Below are positions 12,585-22,738 of a stretch of DNA of 64,000 bases, one piece after another. The stretch covers positions 1 through 64,000 of the forward strand of contig JAXGGA010002212.1 in assembly GCA_038373865.1 (NCBI GenBank), given 5' to 3'. The first letter of the stretch is position 1, and the number at the start of each line of letters is the position of its first letter. Under the pieces are notes generated by a model. The model searched no databases. It saw only the letters and a list, made by a program, of their open reading frames with translations, and had not been told where the DNA came from. This stretch comes from Uloborus plumipes (taxonomy: Eukaryota > Arthropoda > Arachnida > Araneae > Uloboridae). Made by a program: the position numbers and the translations under genes.

Positions 12585-12770
12585 CAAAACACTCGATATA
12601 ACGACCATCTCCGTCCCACAGAAAAAGGTCTTTATAACAAGTGGTCACTATAAGATGTAGAAAATAGAGTATATTGGAAAAACTTGGGTTTTTCTCACCG
12701 TTGGGTGTATTGGGATAGTCTTTATAACAAGCAGTCGTTATAACGAGCTTTAACTGTAGTAAAAAATCCT
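12585..12770. mobile_element. Probable pogo/Tigger-like MITE relic
   Basis: The left side has CTCGATATAACGACC and the right side has the inverted form of CTCGTTATAACGACT, with TCTTTATAACAAG words in both halves. This style of TIR (ATAACGA repeats) is typical of pogo-related non-autonomous elements. The outermost bases and the TA target sites are not clearly preserved. Confidence 0.4.
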
Positions 12771-13673
12771 ACTTTATAGCACAAAGCCTTCTTAAATTAA
12801 AACTCCTATTTCCAAGAGTTCTTTACTCATTGATGCGAAATCAACCAGCCTCAAACAGAAAGTGCGTCTAAATTATTCTAATTAGATTGATTCATATCTT
12901 TGAACAATAAAGTCAATTATATCTTCAACAGAAACAATTCCCCATCAACAAAACTTCTCTGTGAAACTCATAAAGCCCTCATTAATTATATTAATGTTCC
13001 CACTGATGATGCGTCTTTTTGATCGCGCACTGGAAATGACTGGACTATCATTCTAACATATACTGTCGCTCCACTGGTTAATTAATTGGATTTTAAGATA
13101 ATCGACTGGCACAAAACCAATATTTCCCTCTTTTCAACTCTAAACATGGCATCATAATTTTACATTACAGTTATAGTTTATCTTGAGAGATGACAAATCG
13201 CATTTGAAGCGCACATCAATATTTGAGATTTAAATTGGTTACTCAAATGAAGGGAAAATCTAACATCAAAGTAGTTAATATTTTCAGATAATGAAGTTAT
13301 GATTTGAATTTCGTTTGAAACATTTTATTTCATTTCTGTCTATTTTAGTGTAGCAGTAGTTCAGGAGAATCTGAACTTGTTAGGACGCTAGTACAAAGAC
13401 GCAAAAATTCAGACATTGGAAAAGTCATTTTGGGAATGTTTGAAACTGGTGTTGTAAGCTGGAAAACGGTGAAAATAATATTTTCACTACGGAAAATTTA
13501 TGTAGCTAAAATTTGGACAACTGACTTGACAGATAAGTCAGGTACTCTAAAAATAAAAAAGAAGATACACAATTCAAAATAAATTATTTTCATTATTTCT
13601 AACATTTTTTAAAGAATTATAATTTTTTTTTCAATTCTTGGTTCATTTCAAATTGAGCGGTTTTTTAAACACC
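12771..13673. other. No recognisable gene
   Basis: AT-rich DNA without long open frames or a clear repeat structure. Confidence 0.5.
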
Positions 13674-13681
13674 CTTGTCAG

Positions 13682-13933
13682 CAGGGCGCGGATACAAGGG
13701 AGGGGCGATGGGGCGATCGCCCCTTCCTTGAGGTCCCATGATCAGTAAATTTTTTATATTGAATTTCAAAAAACTTAATTTTAAACGAGTTTTAATGATG
13801 TTGAAGGAAGGAAGTTTGGAGCACTCCCCCGGAAATGTTTCGGAATTGAAGTCCGAACAATATTTGCAAACCAGTATAAGTAAGTAATAAAATCAATCTC
13901 CCCTCACTTGAAAAATTTCTGGATCTGCCCTTG
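13682..13933. mobile_element. 252-bp hAT-type MITE
   Basis: The element starts CAGGGCGCGGATAC and ends CTGGATCTGCCCTTG, imperfect inverted repeats of the form CAGGGGCGGATCCAG. The 8-bp word CTTGTCAG lies directly on both sides (13674-13681 and 13934-13941). An 8-bp duplication with CAGGG ends is the hallmark of hAT transposition. The ends match the 6-kb hAT element at 26812-32850, which makes this a plausible non-autonomous relative. It encodes no protein. Confidence 0.85.
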
Positions 13934-14234
13934 CTTGTCAGAAGTAAATATTATTATGATAAACCAGGCTTGATCCAGGGAATATATTATATAAGTCGTA
14001 ATTCCACTAAAACGATTAAAAACAAACTGCAACTCTTTTTTTGGTAATTCCGTTTTGAATAATTACAGGCGGAGAACTATGCCGCCTATGTCTAAACATA
14101 CTCCTATGTTTAAATATTACTTTTAAGCCCCTCCACCCTTCGTTTTATGAAAAAATAACCCCTTTCAAAGCCAGCAGCTAGATCCGTCTTTGTGAGAAAA
14201 TGCACTACATTTCCAGAAATCAATACAGTGCCAT

Positions 14235-14740
14235 GAATCATTTACGTAAAAATGTGAAAATTAATATAGTTTGTTAATGCTTCGAAAATAATTTTGTAAT
14301 AACCACCTACGATGCACCAAGATAAATATTTATTAGGGGCATAAAATCCTAATTAGATATTGATCGATTTATCTCATGCTATCGCAATAAATTTCGGACA
14401 ATATGAGCGCAAACTGTGAAAGTTAAATTTTCTTGGGGAAACTTAGTTGTCTTGAATTTCTTTTTTCCCCTTCCCGGCGTCTAATATCGCCTTTAATAAT
14501 AAGGATAATTCTGAGCTCAAACTTGACTCAACAAAACATTGTTCGGCAGCGGAAAATGTTCCCGCTTCATAGGCTTCTGAGTATTTTGTCGTATTATTTT
14601 CTTTGTAATTAGATGCTTCCGATTTATTTCGTGAAATGTTCTGTTAAAGCAGAAATTAGCTTAGACACTGAAGTCAAAGTAATAAAGCAACTTGAGTTAG
14701 ATGTTTGAAACTTATAATGACTGAGTACAATTATTTTGAG
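14235..14740 (+). repeat. Diverged dispersed repeat, copy 2 (pair of 905-1420)
   Basis: Collinear with 905-1420 through shared words such as TAGTTTGTTAATGCTTC, ATTAGATAT, ATGAGCGCAAACTGTGAAAG, GGGGAAACTT and ATTGTTCGGCAGCGGAAAA. Like copy 1 it adjoins a trinucleotide microsatellite, here on its 3' side. No coding potential is visible. Confidence 0.6.
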
Positions 14741-14829
14741 TTTAAATATTCAAGTAATATGTTTAGGAATAATGATCTTCTCTAGAATTAATGTAATAAT
14801 GAAAGCATTAATTGTAAGAAAAAAGATGG

Positions 14830-14906
14830 TGATAATAATAGTAATAATAATAAGTGTAAAGATTAATAATAATAATAATTCTTATTATAATAATAATGGT
14901 TATAAC

Positions 14907-14943
<37 letters not shown>

Positions 14944-15012
14944 GAAATAATGGTTATAATAATAATAATAATAATAATAAGTGTAAAGATTAATAATAAT
15001 AATAATAATTCT

Positions 15013-15045
<33 letters not shown>

Positions 15046-15078
15046 TATGGTTATGATAATAATAATAATAATAATTCT

Positions 15079-15126
<48 letters not shown>

Positions 15127-15255
15127 TATGGTTATGATAATAATAATAATAATGGTTATAACAATAATAATAATAATAATAATAATAATGACAATGAAAA
15201 TGACAATGACGATGATGATGATGATACTTATAATAATAATAATGATAATGTTAAC
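14830..15255. repeat. AAT trinucleotide microsatellite with GGTTAT/GATAAT interruptions
   Basis: The block consists of AAT triplets interrupted by TGGTTATAA, TCTTATAAT and TGTAAAGATTAA words. The word AAGTGTAAAGATTAATAATA occurs at about 14852 and 14979, which shows local duplication. Overlapping frames of 73-137 codons on both strands are repeat translations. Confidence 0.95.
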
Positions 15256-15335
15256 AGAAAATTTATAGAAAAACATTTTTTAGCATAGTTTTTTTTCATT
15301 TAAATTAGTATGCATTCAACAGAAAATCGTTGACT

Positions 15336-15690
15336 TAGCACAGCCGGCCACTTTGTCAAGGCACTTTATCAAGGCCACTTTGTCAAGCTTTGCCAAGCTT
15401 TGTCAGAGACGTCTGACTCGAATGGCGGGGTCCCGGGTCTGAATCCCGACTCGGCATGGATGCACTTTCTCTTCTGTCCTTGCCTTTTCTCTGTGTAAAT
15501 GTACGTTGTGAATTTCTGCCTGCTCTGTAACGGCAGAATACCGTTATTATATACCGGCTTATGTCATGTGTGGAGCTAAATCAAGCTTTCACCATAGTTA
15601 AAGCGGAAGTCTTAACAAGTCTGCCTTGAACCGAGTAGAAGAATCTACTCGGATACCCAAGTGGTATAAGTAACAACAACAATAACAACA
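15336..15690 (+). mobile_element. Probable tRNA-derived SINE with AAC-rich tail
   Basis: A GC-richer segment has a decayed B-box-like GGTCTGAATCCC near 15437 and a non-tRNA body containing GTAACGGCAGAATACCGTTA and AAGAATCTACTCGGATACC. It ends in a tail of AACAACAACAATAACAAC near 15672-15692. CACTTTGTCAAG words repeat at its 5' side. The tail and composition suggest a SINE. I cannot find a target duplication. Confidence 0.55.
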
Positions 15691-16540
15691 ACATGAATTA
15701 GCACAAAAATAGTTAGTTTGGTCAATCGATGTAACCGAAACATACATATGTACTTAAAAATATTATACTAACATACAAATCAAATTTTATTTTGTGTTTT
15801 AAGCTTTTTTTTTTTTTTTAATTTCAAGTCATCAACATCTTAGCCCAGGTACAAATATATGCAAAAAAGCAATGTACTAAAAGAGCATACTTAAGTTACT
15901 TTATCTTGAAAACATTTTCGTTGGGAATTAAACATGCTTTTTGCTTACAATTTCTGCGACAAAAGAGTCTTGCAGCGAACAATAATCTATAGTTAAACTT
16001 TTAGAAGCAGATATGACAATTGATGGAGCTCTTCATATGGAAATACAACATATTAATATTTTAGATTAATTACGACAAAAAAGAGAAAAAAAGAAACGAG
16101 ATTTCGATAAGAACTGTTATTTACCATTTCTCCTTTATCACGGCAAAAATTATGTGAGTAAAAATTTAGGTTTGATTGATAAAAAAGCAATAAATCATGA
16201 TGATACAGATTACGTCAAAATAAACTCTGCAGCGAAGTAATCTTGACATTTTTCATCATTAAGGACTAGCAAATATACACATGGCTGTATCGCTTTCAGA
16301 ACTGAAGTCAAGTTTTAACGAAGTGTCATTTTTTCTTTCTTTTTGACTTTAAAAATTATGATTGGGGTTAAATGTATCAACATTGTTTTATTTTAATTTT
16401 TCTTTAAACAAAATTTTAATTTCTTTTTTGAAGAATTTAAATGTTTTTGTCTTGCTTAGCGAACAGCATTGGAATTGAATTTTCAAAAAATATACGTAAT
16501 TTTCAGATTTTAATTCCAATGTATGACAAATTTTAGTATA
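15691..16540. other. No recognisable gene
   Basis: AT-rich DNA with homopolymers. Nothing supportable on either strand. Confidence 0.5.
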
Positions 16541-16760
16541 TACATATATAAAAGTAGGATGTATGTATATATATATTTGTATGTATGTTTATTCCTTACA
16601 CAAATCCACAGTTTTCGTCGGATTTTCATCAAACTTGGCACAGGGATTCTTGATGCACTAGAACTCACATAGTTGGTTTTGAATTTGGGTCACATGGTTT
16701 TGAAATTTAAAAAAAAAGCTCAAAATTTTAATTTTTTGTCTCAAAATGGACATTTTCTCT
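16541..16760 (+). repeat. Dispersed repeat fragment with TATG run
   Basis: A segment starts TATATAAAAGTAGGATGTATG and continues with a TATG/TATA run. It then reads ACAAATCCACAGTTTTCGTCGG and CATCAAACTTGGCACAGGGA. This arrangement is common at the 3' parts of short arthropod retroelements. The family and its boundaries are not certain. Confidence 0.4.
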
Positions 16761-16982
16761 CAATTTGAATATATAGAGTAATAGAGATAAGCCTTTATAG
16801 CATACAAATGGATAAAATTTAACACGTTTAAACATGAGTTTTCCAACAAAGATTACGATTAACAATGAATTATCAATTTAAGGCTCACCTATTTCATTTC
16901 AGCATGAAATAAGTACTTGGATGGCATGAAATAAGTGACTTGGATAGAATTCATTCAAATAATTTTTTAGAGCTATGTTGTA

Positions 16983-17751
16983 CACTAGGTGGCCAAAAGT
17001 ATCCGGACACTTTCAAAAATTCACATTTTTACATATAGCTCGAAAAATAAGTGATCAATTGTTCTTTAACTTTAGTCATACAAAATATAGGCTTCACCGA
17101 ACATTTCCAAGTTGAAATTAAATTACCCTTGCATTTGGGGGACGACAAGAAGGGGGGTTGAAAGTAAAACCGCTTTTTGACCATAACTCTTCGAAAATAG
17201 CTCGGAATAAGCTATAAATTTCAGTAATTAATTAGCATACTATGTATAATTACTGTACAAATTTTTATGAACGTACCACTCTTACTTCCGAAGATATGAA
17301 ACATTTTTTAAAAAATGGCAATTTTATTTGAAGGGTTTTTGCTCATAACACGCAGAGTTTTTGATCAAACCTTATCAAAACTGCAGGAAAAATGACAAAA
17401 TACAAGAGAAAAAACATACTAAAACGGTAAATAAAAATATTAAAAATCCGATGAGATATGAACGTTAAAAGGAAATAATTTTTCACGGCGCATGCGCGAA
17501 CGACAGAAATTTTTAACTACAAAAATATTGTAGCCTGGTTTATACTGCATCTTATAAAAAAAGTTTCAGTTGAATATCGTAAAAATTGAAAAAGATATCA
17601 GCGATCTAGTGAGCTGTATTTCATTCATTCGCAGACAATACATAAAAAGTGAGGGTCTGTCCACAAAGAGCTATTTTTAAATTAAAGGTTATTGTGTCAT
17701 CGTTCAAAACCAACGTTTCAGGGGGTGTCCGGATGCTTTTGGCCACCTACG
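16983..17751. mobile_element. Non-autonomous mariner-like element with AGGTGGCCAAAAG ends
   Basis: The left end TAGGTGGCCAAAAGTATCC and the right end GGATGCTTTTGGCCACCTA are inverted matches about 25 bp long that continue into CGGACAC. The dinucleotide TA flanks both ends (16981-16982 and 17752-17753). TA flanks and short TIRs point to Tc1/mariner-type movement. The 769-bp interior has no transposase frame. The segment 17543-17648 recurs inverted just outside the element at 17882-17986. Confidence 0.75.
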
Positions 17752-17881
17752 TATAAGGTATTTTTGGCCGAATAGACGAAATGTGACTACTATGCCGAAT
17801 ATAAATTTTCAAACTGTATACAATTTAACATTGAAGAAAATGCTCAATTGTCACTACACTATTTGTGGCGAACCCCTTGCC

Positions 17882-17986
17882 ATTTATGTATTGTCTGCGA
17901 ATGAATGAATTACAGCTCACTAGATCGCTGATATCTTTTTCAATTTTTACGATATTCAACTGAAACTTTTTTTATAAGATGCAGTA
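17882..17986 (-). repeat. Inverted copy of 17543-17648
   Basis: The reverse complement matches 17543-17648 almost base for base, including CTCACTAGATCGCTGATATC and TTCAACTGAAACTTTTT. The second copy lies about 130 bp outside the right end of the mariner-like element. It could be part of another, truncated copy of that element in reverse orientation. The remaining sequence to 18339 shows nothing else. Confidence 0.8.
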
Positions 17987-18547
17987 CCTCACTGATTTCA
18001 CTGAGTGATCTCCGATTACAGGTTTTTGATTCCATACCTTAGCTGAGCAACGGTGCATGTGGTACCGGATACAAACACGGAGGGCCCTACACGAAGCAAC
18101 AACTTCTGGAGGGCCGAAAATTGCTATGTTTTTACATGATTTCGTCAAATGATTTCGTTGCAAATTTATTCATGTTACAAATTTCCTAACCTTGAATTTG
18201 TACCGAAAATCCAGGAAAAATTAAAAATTAGACATAGAGAGGATTTTGGAGGAATGCAGATTCAACTGTATTATGTTTGTCCCGTGAAAATATTAATTCT
18301 TTTAGATTACCTTTATAGTTTGCTAACTTAATACACAGGGTGACCAGTAATTAAGGTATGGAAGAGAACCTTGGTCCTTTTCTCGACAACCTGTTTGTTT
18401 TATCAAGTCCAAATTTAGGGGCTAGATTCGGTGTGTTGACGATTTTTTGTTCTTATTTTTATTTTATTATTTTATTTTTTATTTATTTATTTTTTTTTTT
18501 TGCGTAATCTCATTAAGTTGGCTTTTGTTGTTGAGTTTTCAGTGAAA

Positions 18548-18621
18548 ATGTCGAGATATAGTGTCTCTGAGCGCATTTTCATTGCTCGAACGCATTATTT
18601 AAGCAACAACTGCCTAATTTT
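18548..18621 (+). pseudogene. N-terminal fragment of a mariner-like transposase
   Basis: From ATG 18548 the frame reads MSRYSVSERIFIARTHYL and continues about seven more residues before running into inserted SINE DNA. The pattern of a short Met start, YS-ERIFI and an aromatic/His-Tyr-Leu helix is typical of the helix-turn-helix N-terminus of arthropod mariner-type transposases. The position just inside a CAGGGTGACC terminal repeat fits this. The frame is cut by the insertion at 18622 and the catalytic DDE region is absent. Assignment rests on pattern memory and position, not on an alignment. Confidence 0.45.
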
Positions 18622-18903
18622 TCGGCAGCAATTACACCCACAGCTCGATCATGACATCCAGAGACTGCAGTTTCGTCCTTATTATGGACTCCTCAGTCAA
18701 GAATAGCCAATAATCAAACTGGAGACAGAAACCCTCTTATTGTAGCCAAGATTTCTGCCTCCAGCTCGATTACTGGCTATTCTTGACTGAGGAGTCCACA
18801 ATAGGAACGAAACTGCAGCCTTTGGGGGTCATGATCGAGCTGTGGGTGTAATTGCTGCAGTTCTGCCTTAGCCGTGGCTTAGGGGAGGTAATTGATTGCA
18901 TAT
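18622..18903. mobile_element. Head-to-head (inverted) dimer of a SINE-like element
   Basis: Two copies of a unit marked by CACCCACAGCTCGATCATGA and TGACTGAGGAGTCCA lie in opposite orientation. They form an almost perfect hairpin with arms of about 105 bp and a loop of about 20 bp near 18737. The 11-bp word TGCCTAATTTT flanks the whole unit (18611-18621 and 18904-18914), so the dimer inserted as one piece. The same family occurs as a direct dimer at 25102-25554. Confidence 0.8.
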
Positions 18904-19135
18904 TGCCTAATTTTCACACAAAAAAAAAGTTTCAGACCGGGTTTAAGCTTTAAACAATTGGTTCGTGTGTGTTAAAAATCAATCGTTTAATTCAATAGTT
19001 CATAGTTATTGAAAGCACTGAAACTTCTACTCTTTAGCGAGTGATGCTGAATTTCGCTTTCAAATACACCATATTTTAGATTGAGAGATGGAAGACACAT
19101 CGAACACGACTTAAATTATTTCCCATGTATTATAT

Positions 19136-20940
19136 ACTAGCGGTACCCGCACGGCTTTGCCCGTGGTATAAAATTAAAAGTTCATTTGTAAAAAAATGAT
19201 ATAGCAGAAAAAAATACTCTATTTTAGTTATAATTCAACTATAATTCCTTCAAAGTATGATATAAAAATTTGGTATGGACCCTACACTACTTCCTTTTAC
19301 ATGTAAATTTCTTAGTAGATGCCTTAAGTGCTAAAATAGTGCTTGAAGTGAGTAAGATAACAATTCAAACATTTGCATCCCTAGTTTGCCACGAAACAAT
19401 GCAAAAAAATGTTTTACAATGATTAATCTCCTAAATATCGCCGATTTTAACATCATTCAGTAGATTTTTCGCAAAATATCGCCAATAGCGCCAAATTGAA
19501 CCCAAAAAAAATTTTTTTTTCGCTAAATTGATTGCCAACTTGGCGATATGTCGCCAAATTGGAGTCAAACACTTGGTGACCAAAAGCTTGGCGAGATATC
19601 GCCAAGTGGTCGCGCCAATTCATATCACTTTGGTCTGCATTGAAAGCCCTGATTACCCCATAAAAGGGGTAAATCACCCCCTTGGGGACATTCGAATGCA
19701 ACCCCAAAGATAGGTGCACAAAAATAAGCCAAAAGAAAAAATAAGAAAAATTTTGTTGCTCACAGAAACCAACAGAAATCTTACCAAAGTTTAAAAGAAG
19801 AAGAAAGTTTTCTTTCCTAACTTCAAAAACAAAATAATACATTTTCCGAAATGACATACTTTAGAAAGAACGTTGCAATATCGCAATAAGATAGAAGTAA
19901 ATATACTGAAATAGAATTGAATGCCAAATTGTAAAAAAGTCGCCAAAAAAATAATTTTTAATATTGTCTTCCATTATTTATTAAATGCAATTATTGCTGC
20001 AAATTACAGTCCAACAATAAATAATCACATTGCAAAAGTATATTTGGAGCAATTTTTTCTTTTAAACTCAACTGATCCTAAAAATTTTAAGTATTAGTCA
20101 TAGAAATTTCGTGCATTATTCTTCACAATGATAATAAAAATAATAAACATCGACAAAGATCAACCAGCAAACGATAAATTAAAAGCTAAATTCGTTCACT
20201 CAAGCCATTTGCTGCAATTTATATTGAAATAAATTAATAATGAAGTAAAATATGTTTTGCAGACGATAAATTTAGAATGGTATCCTGTATTTTAAGGAAA
20301 GGACTCGATTTCTCATTTGATTGACAGGTGCCATCTTATCACGGTTTTTAATATTTCATTTGACTAATTTTAATAAGGCTTGGAGTTTGGATTGTTACAA
20401 AAACAAATACATTTTTAAAATTATTAAGGGAAAAAGAACGAAATAAAAACCATGGTAACAACATGAAAAGTTGATTTCCGTTGATAAAATAATTCATTTC
20501 ATCTCTATTTTCAAACAAATTTTATTCGCGAGCAAAGCCATTTTAGAATCGTTTGGCTTGCTTTACTGAAGGTAAGCCTTGAATTTCGGGATTCTAAAAA
20601 CAATTGTTACAGCTCTCCTGATGATCGTAGAAACTTCGAAAAAACGTCATTTTGTGCAGAAAATTTCAAGCTTTCGAATGACATAAGACTTGAAAATGTG
20701 TATGGAATATTTCTTCCCTATTTTATCGAATTTCCTCTAAGAATTCGAATAGAAAAAGAACGAAATGGAATGTTCGAAAAATCGCTTCGAGGTGCAAAAC
20801 TACATGCTACAAACTAATTTTGTGCCAAGTGGCATGAAAATCGACCGAACGGTTTTGGCGCTACGCGCGTAACAGACAGACAGACAGACAGAAAGAAAGA
20901 AGGACAGACAGAACCACCTTCAGCTTTATTATTAGTAGAG
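19136..20940 (+). mobile_element. Family A dispersed element, copy A1
   Basis: The head is CTAGCGGTACCCGCACGG followed by CTTTGCCCGTGGTATAAAAT. The 3' end is TCAGCTTTATTATTAGTAGAG, after a run of ACAG/AAAG words. The middle contains short palindromes of the form CTTGGCGATATGTCGCCAA. Copy A1 differs from A2 and A3 in one module: 19880-20430 is AT-rich sequence not found in them, and the 86-bp MITE is absent. Heads of the CTAGC-CCCG type are widespread in arthropod genomes. The mode of transposition is unknown to me. No protein is supported. Confidence 0.85.
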
Positions 20941-20945
20941 ACTAG

Positions 20946-21239
20946 TAAAACTACCGCTTGCATGTGGCACCTTTAATGGTGAAAAGTTGCAGCACCAGCG
21001 GCACCCCTAAAGGGTGCCACTTGACTACCTATAGCACCCTTGAAGGTGCCATATGGAGTCAAGTGGTGCCCTATGGATACCTAATGGCCCAATGGGTGGC
21101 CCATGGCAGCCTGAAGATTCCATAGGGAGCCTAATATCACCTTCAAGGTTGCCATAAGAAGTCAAGTGGCACCCTTCAGGGGGTGCCGCTGGTGCTACAA
21201 TTTTTCATTCTTAAAAGTTCCACATAACCTGTAGTTTTA
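20946..21239. mobile_element. GC-richer palindromic MITE built on GGTGCC/GGCACC words
   Basis: The ends TAAAACTAC and GTAGTTTTA are inverted repeats, and the match continues inward through GCACCAGCGGCACCCC and AGGGTGCCACTTGAC. The two halves fold almost completely over about 110 bp each. GGTGCC or GGCACC occurs many times. It lies only 5 bp downstream of family A copy A1. No coding sequence is present. Confidence 0.7.
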
Positions 21240-21341
21240 ACAGTGCACTTTCTTTTAGAATTAATATAAAATTTTTTGAATCCAGTAGTTTTCAAAAAAA
21301 GTAATCTTTAACATCAGCGCATTAATTATTGGTCACCCTGC

Positions 21342-21837
21342 ATGCTAATTATACCGTTTTCAAATGTACGCGAAAAAAAAAAACTTCTAACATTAGCTGA
21401 TCCTAATCCTCATGCCTCTAAAAGAAAAAACGAACTTATATTTTCTTACAAACAACTCTGGCTATCAAATCACCCCAAATCCAATAGCTCCTGATATTTT
21501 CTGGGCGGTTTCTTCACGGCGTCTCTGTTTACGTGCTGTGTCGATGAGATTTGCTCCCGTCAATAAATGAGACAGTTTGTTGATTCGAAACAAATACGAA
21601 ATGCCGCAATAACGTTGTGCCAGAAGCGATCACTATCCCCTTATACACAAGAGATGTTTGTCACTATCAATATTTATGTGGTTTCTAGAGCTATTACTGT
21701 GCATTAATCAATGAAATATTTAGTATTTTTCAATTTCTTTCTTAGTTTTTTAGAAAGTTTTTTTTTAATTCTAATTCTAATGGATTCCTATTTTTTTTCA
21801 TCTAAAGACTGGTAATTTGCATTTAAAGTATATTGAA
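21342..21837. other. No recognisable gene
   Basis: AT-rich sequence with a slightly GC-richer patch around 21500-21650. I see no motif or frame to support a gene. Confidence 0.5.
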
Positions 21838-21839
21838 TA

Positions 21840-22691
21840 CACTGCAAAAAATCAACTGTTATTTTTACAGTATAATAATGCACTGTAAAAAATGAATGAT
21901 GTTTTTACAGTATAATTTAGCTAACTTTATAGTAATAAACTGTAAAAAAATGCTAATTTTACAGTAAGAAGCTGTAAAATTTCTACTTTCACAGTACTAA
22001 ATTGTAAAATTTCTACTTTCACAGTACTAAATTGTAAAATTGCTAATTTTACAGCAATAAACTGCATAATTGCTAACTTAACAATTTATTACCGTGCTTT
22101 TTACAGTTTTAAACTAGAACCTCTGCTGCCAGTATTATACTGTTGTTTTCAACGTACAATACAGCTAAATTTTACGGCACTAAACTGTAAAATCTCTAAC
22201 TTTACAGTGATAAGCTATAAAACTGCCTGTTTTACAGTGTATTACTGTACAGTTTACAGATTTAAATTGGAGCTTCGGCTGACAGAGTTATACTGTAAAA
22301 ACAACAGTTAATTTTTTGCAGTGTGGTAGCCGAAATTCCAATTCAAAACTGTAAAATGCACAGTAATAAACTATAAAACTCGCAAGTTTACAGTTTGTTA
22401 TTGGAAAGTCCGAAATTTTACAGTTTATTGCAGTAAAATTTAGCTGTGCTTTACTGAAAAGCAACAGCGTAACACTGGCAGCAAAAGGTTTCAGTTTAAA
22501 ACTGTAAAATGCACGGTAATAAATTGTAAAAATAGCCTTTTTAGCTTATTAATATAAATTGGCAATTTTACAGTTTAGTGCTGTAAACTGAGCAATTCTA
22601 CAGTTTCTTACTGTAAAATTAGAAATTTTCAGTTTACTACTATGAAATTAGTTGTATTTTACTGTAAAAACAACATTAATTTTTTCCAGTG
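21840..22691. mobile_element. ACAGT/ACTGT palindromic MITE, expanded copy
   Basis: The left end is CACTGCAAAAAATCAACTG and the right end is TTAATTTTTTCCAGTG. TA lies directly outside both ends (21838-21839 and 22692-22693). At 852 bp this is the longest copy. The interior carries tandem AT-rich units such as TTTCACAGTACTAAATTGTA (twice in a row near 21985-22035) and the markers CCTCTGCTGCCAGTATTATA and GGCAGCAAAAGGTTTCAG. A second internal CACTGTAAAAAATGAATG at about 21894 suggests a copy nested in, or fused with, another copy. Confidence 0.8.
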
Positions 22692-22738
22692 TAAAGTCAA
22701 AAGTAATTTTTAGATTTTTTTTCTTTCGTTCTATTTTC

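Larger units (their letters stand above)
18340..21335. mobile_element. Mariner-like element, broken up by nested insertions
   Basis: The left end reads CAGGGTGACCAGTAATTAAG. The right end is the inverted match, ATTAATTATTGGTCACCCTG. Between them lie a short transposase-like 5' fragment (18548-18621), a SINE-family hairpin (18622-18903), family A copy A1 (19136-20940) and a palindromic MITE (20946-21239). If the ends belong together, the uninterrupted element was only about 0.6 kb, so it was internally deleted or non-autonomous. A TA duplication is not clear at the ends. Confidence 0.5.

Noticed and set aside
14736..15288. Overlapping Asn-, Ile- and Tyr-rich frames on both strands
   Set aside because: All read the AAT microsatellite. 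Similar frames exist on both strands, as expected from a triplet repeat.
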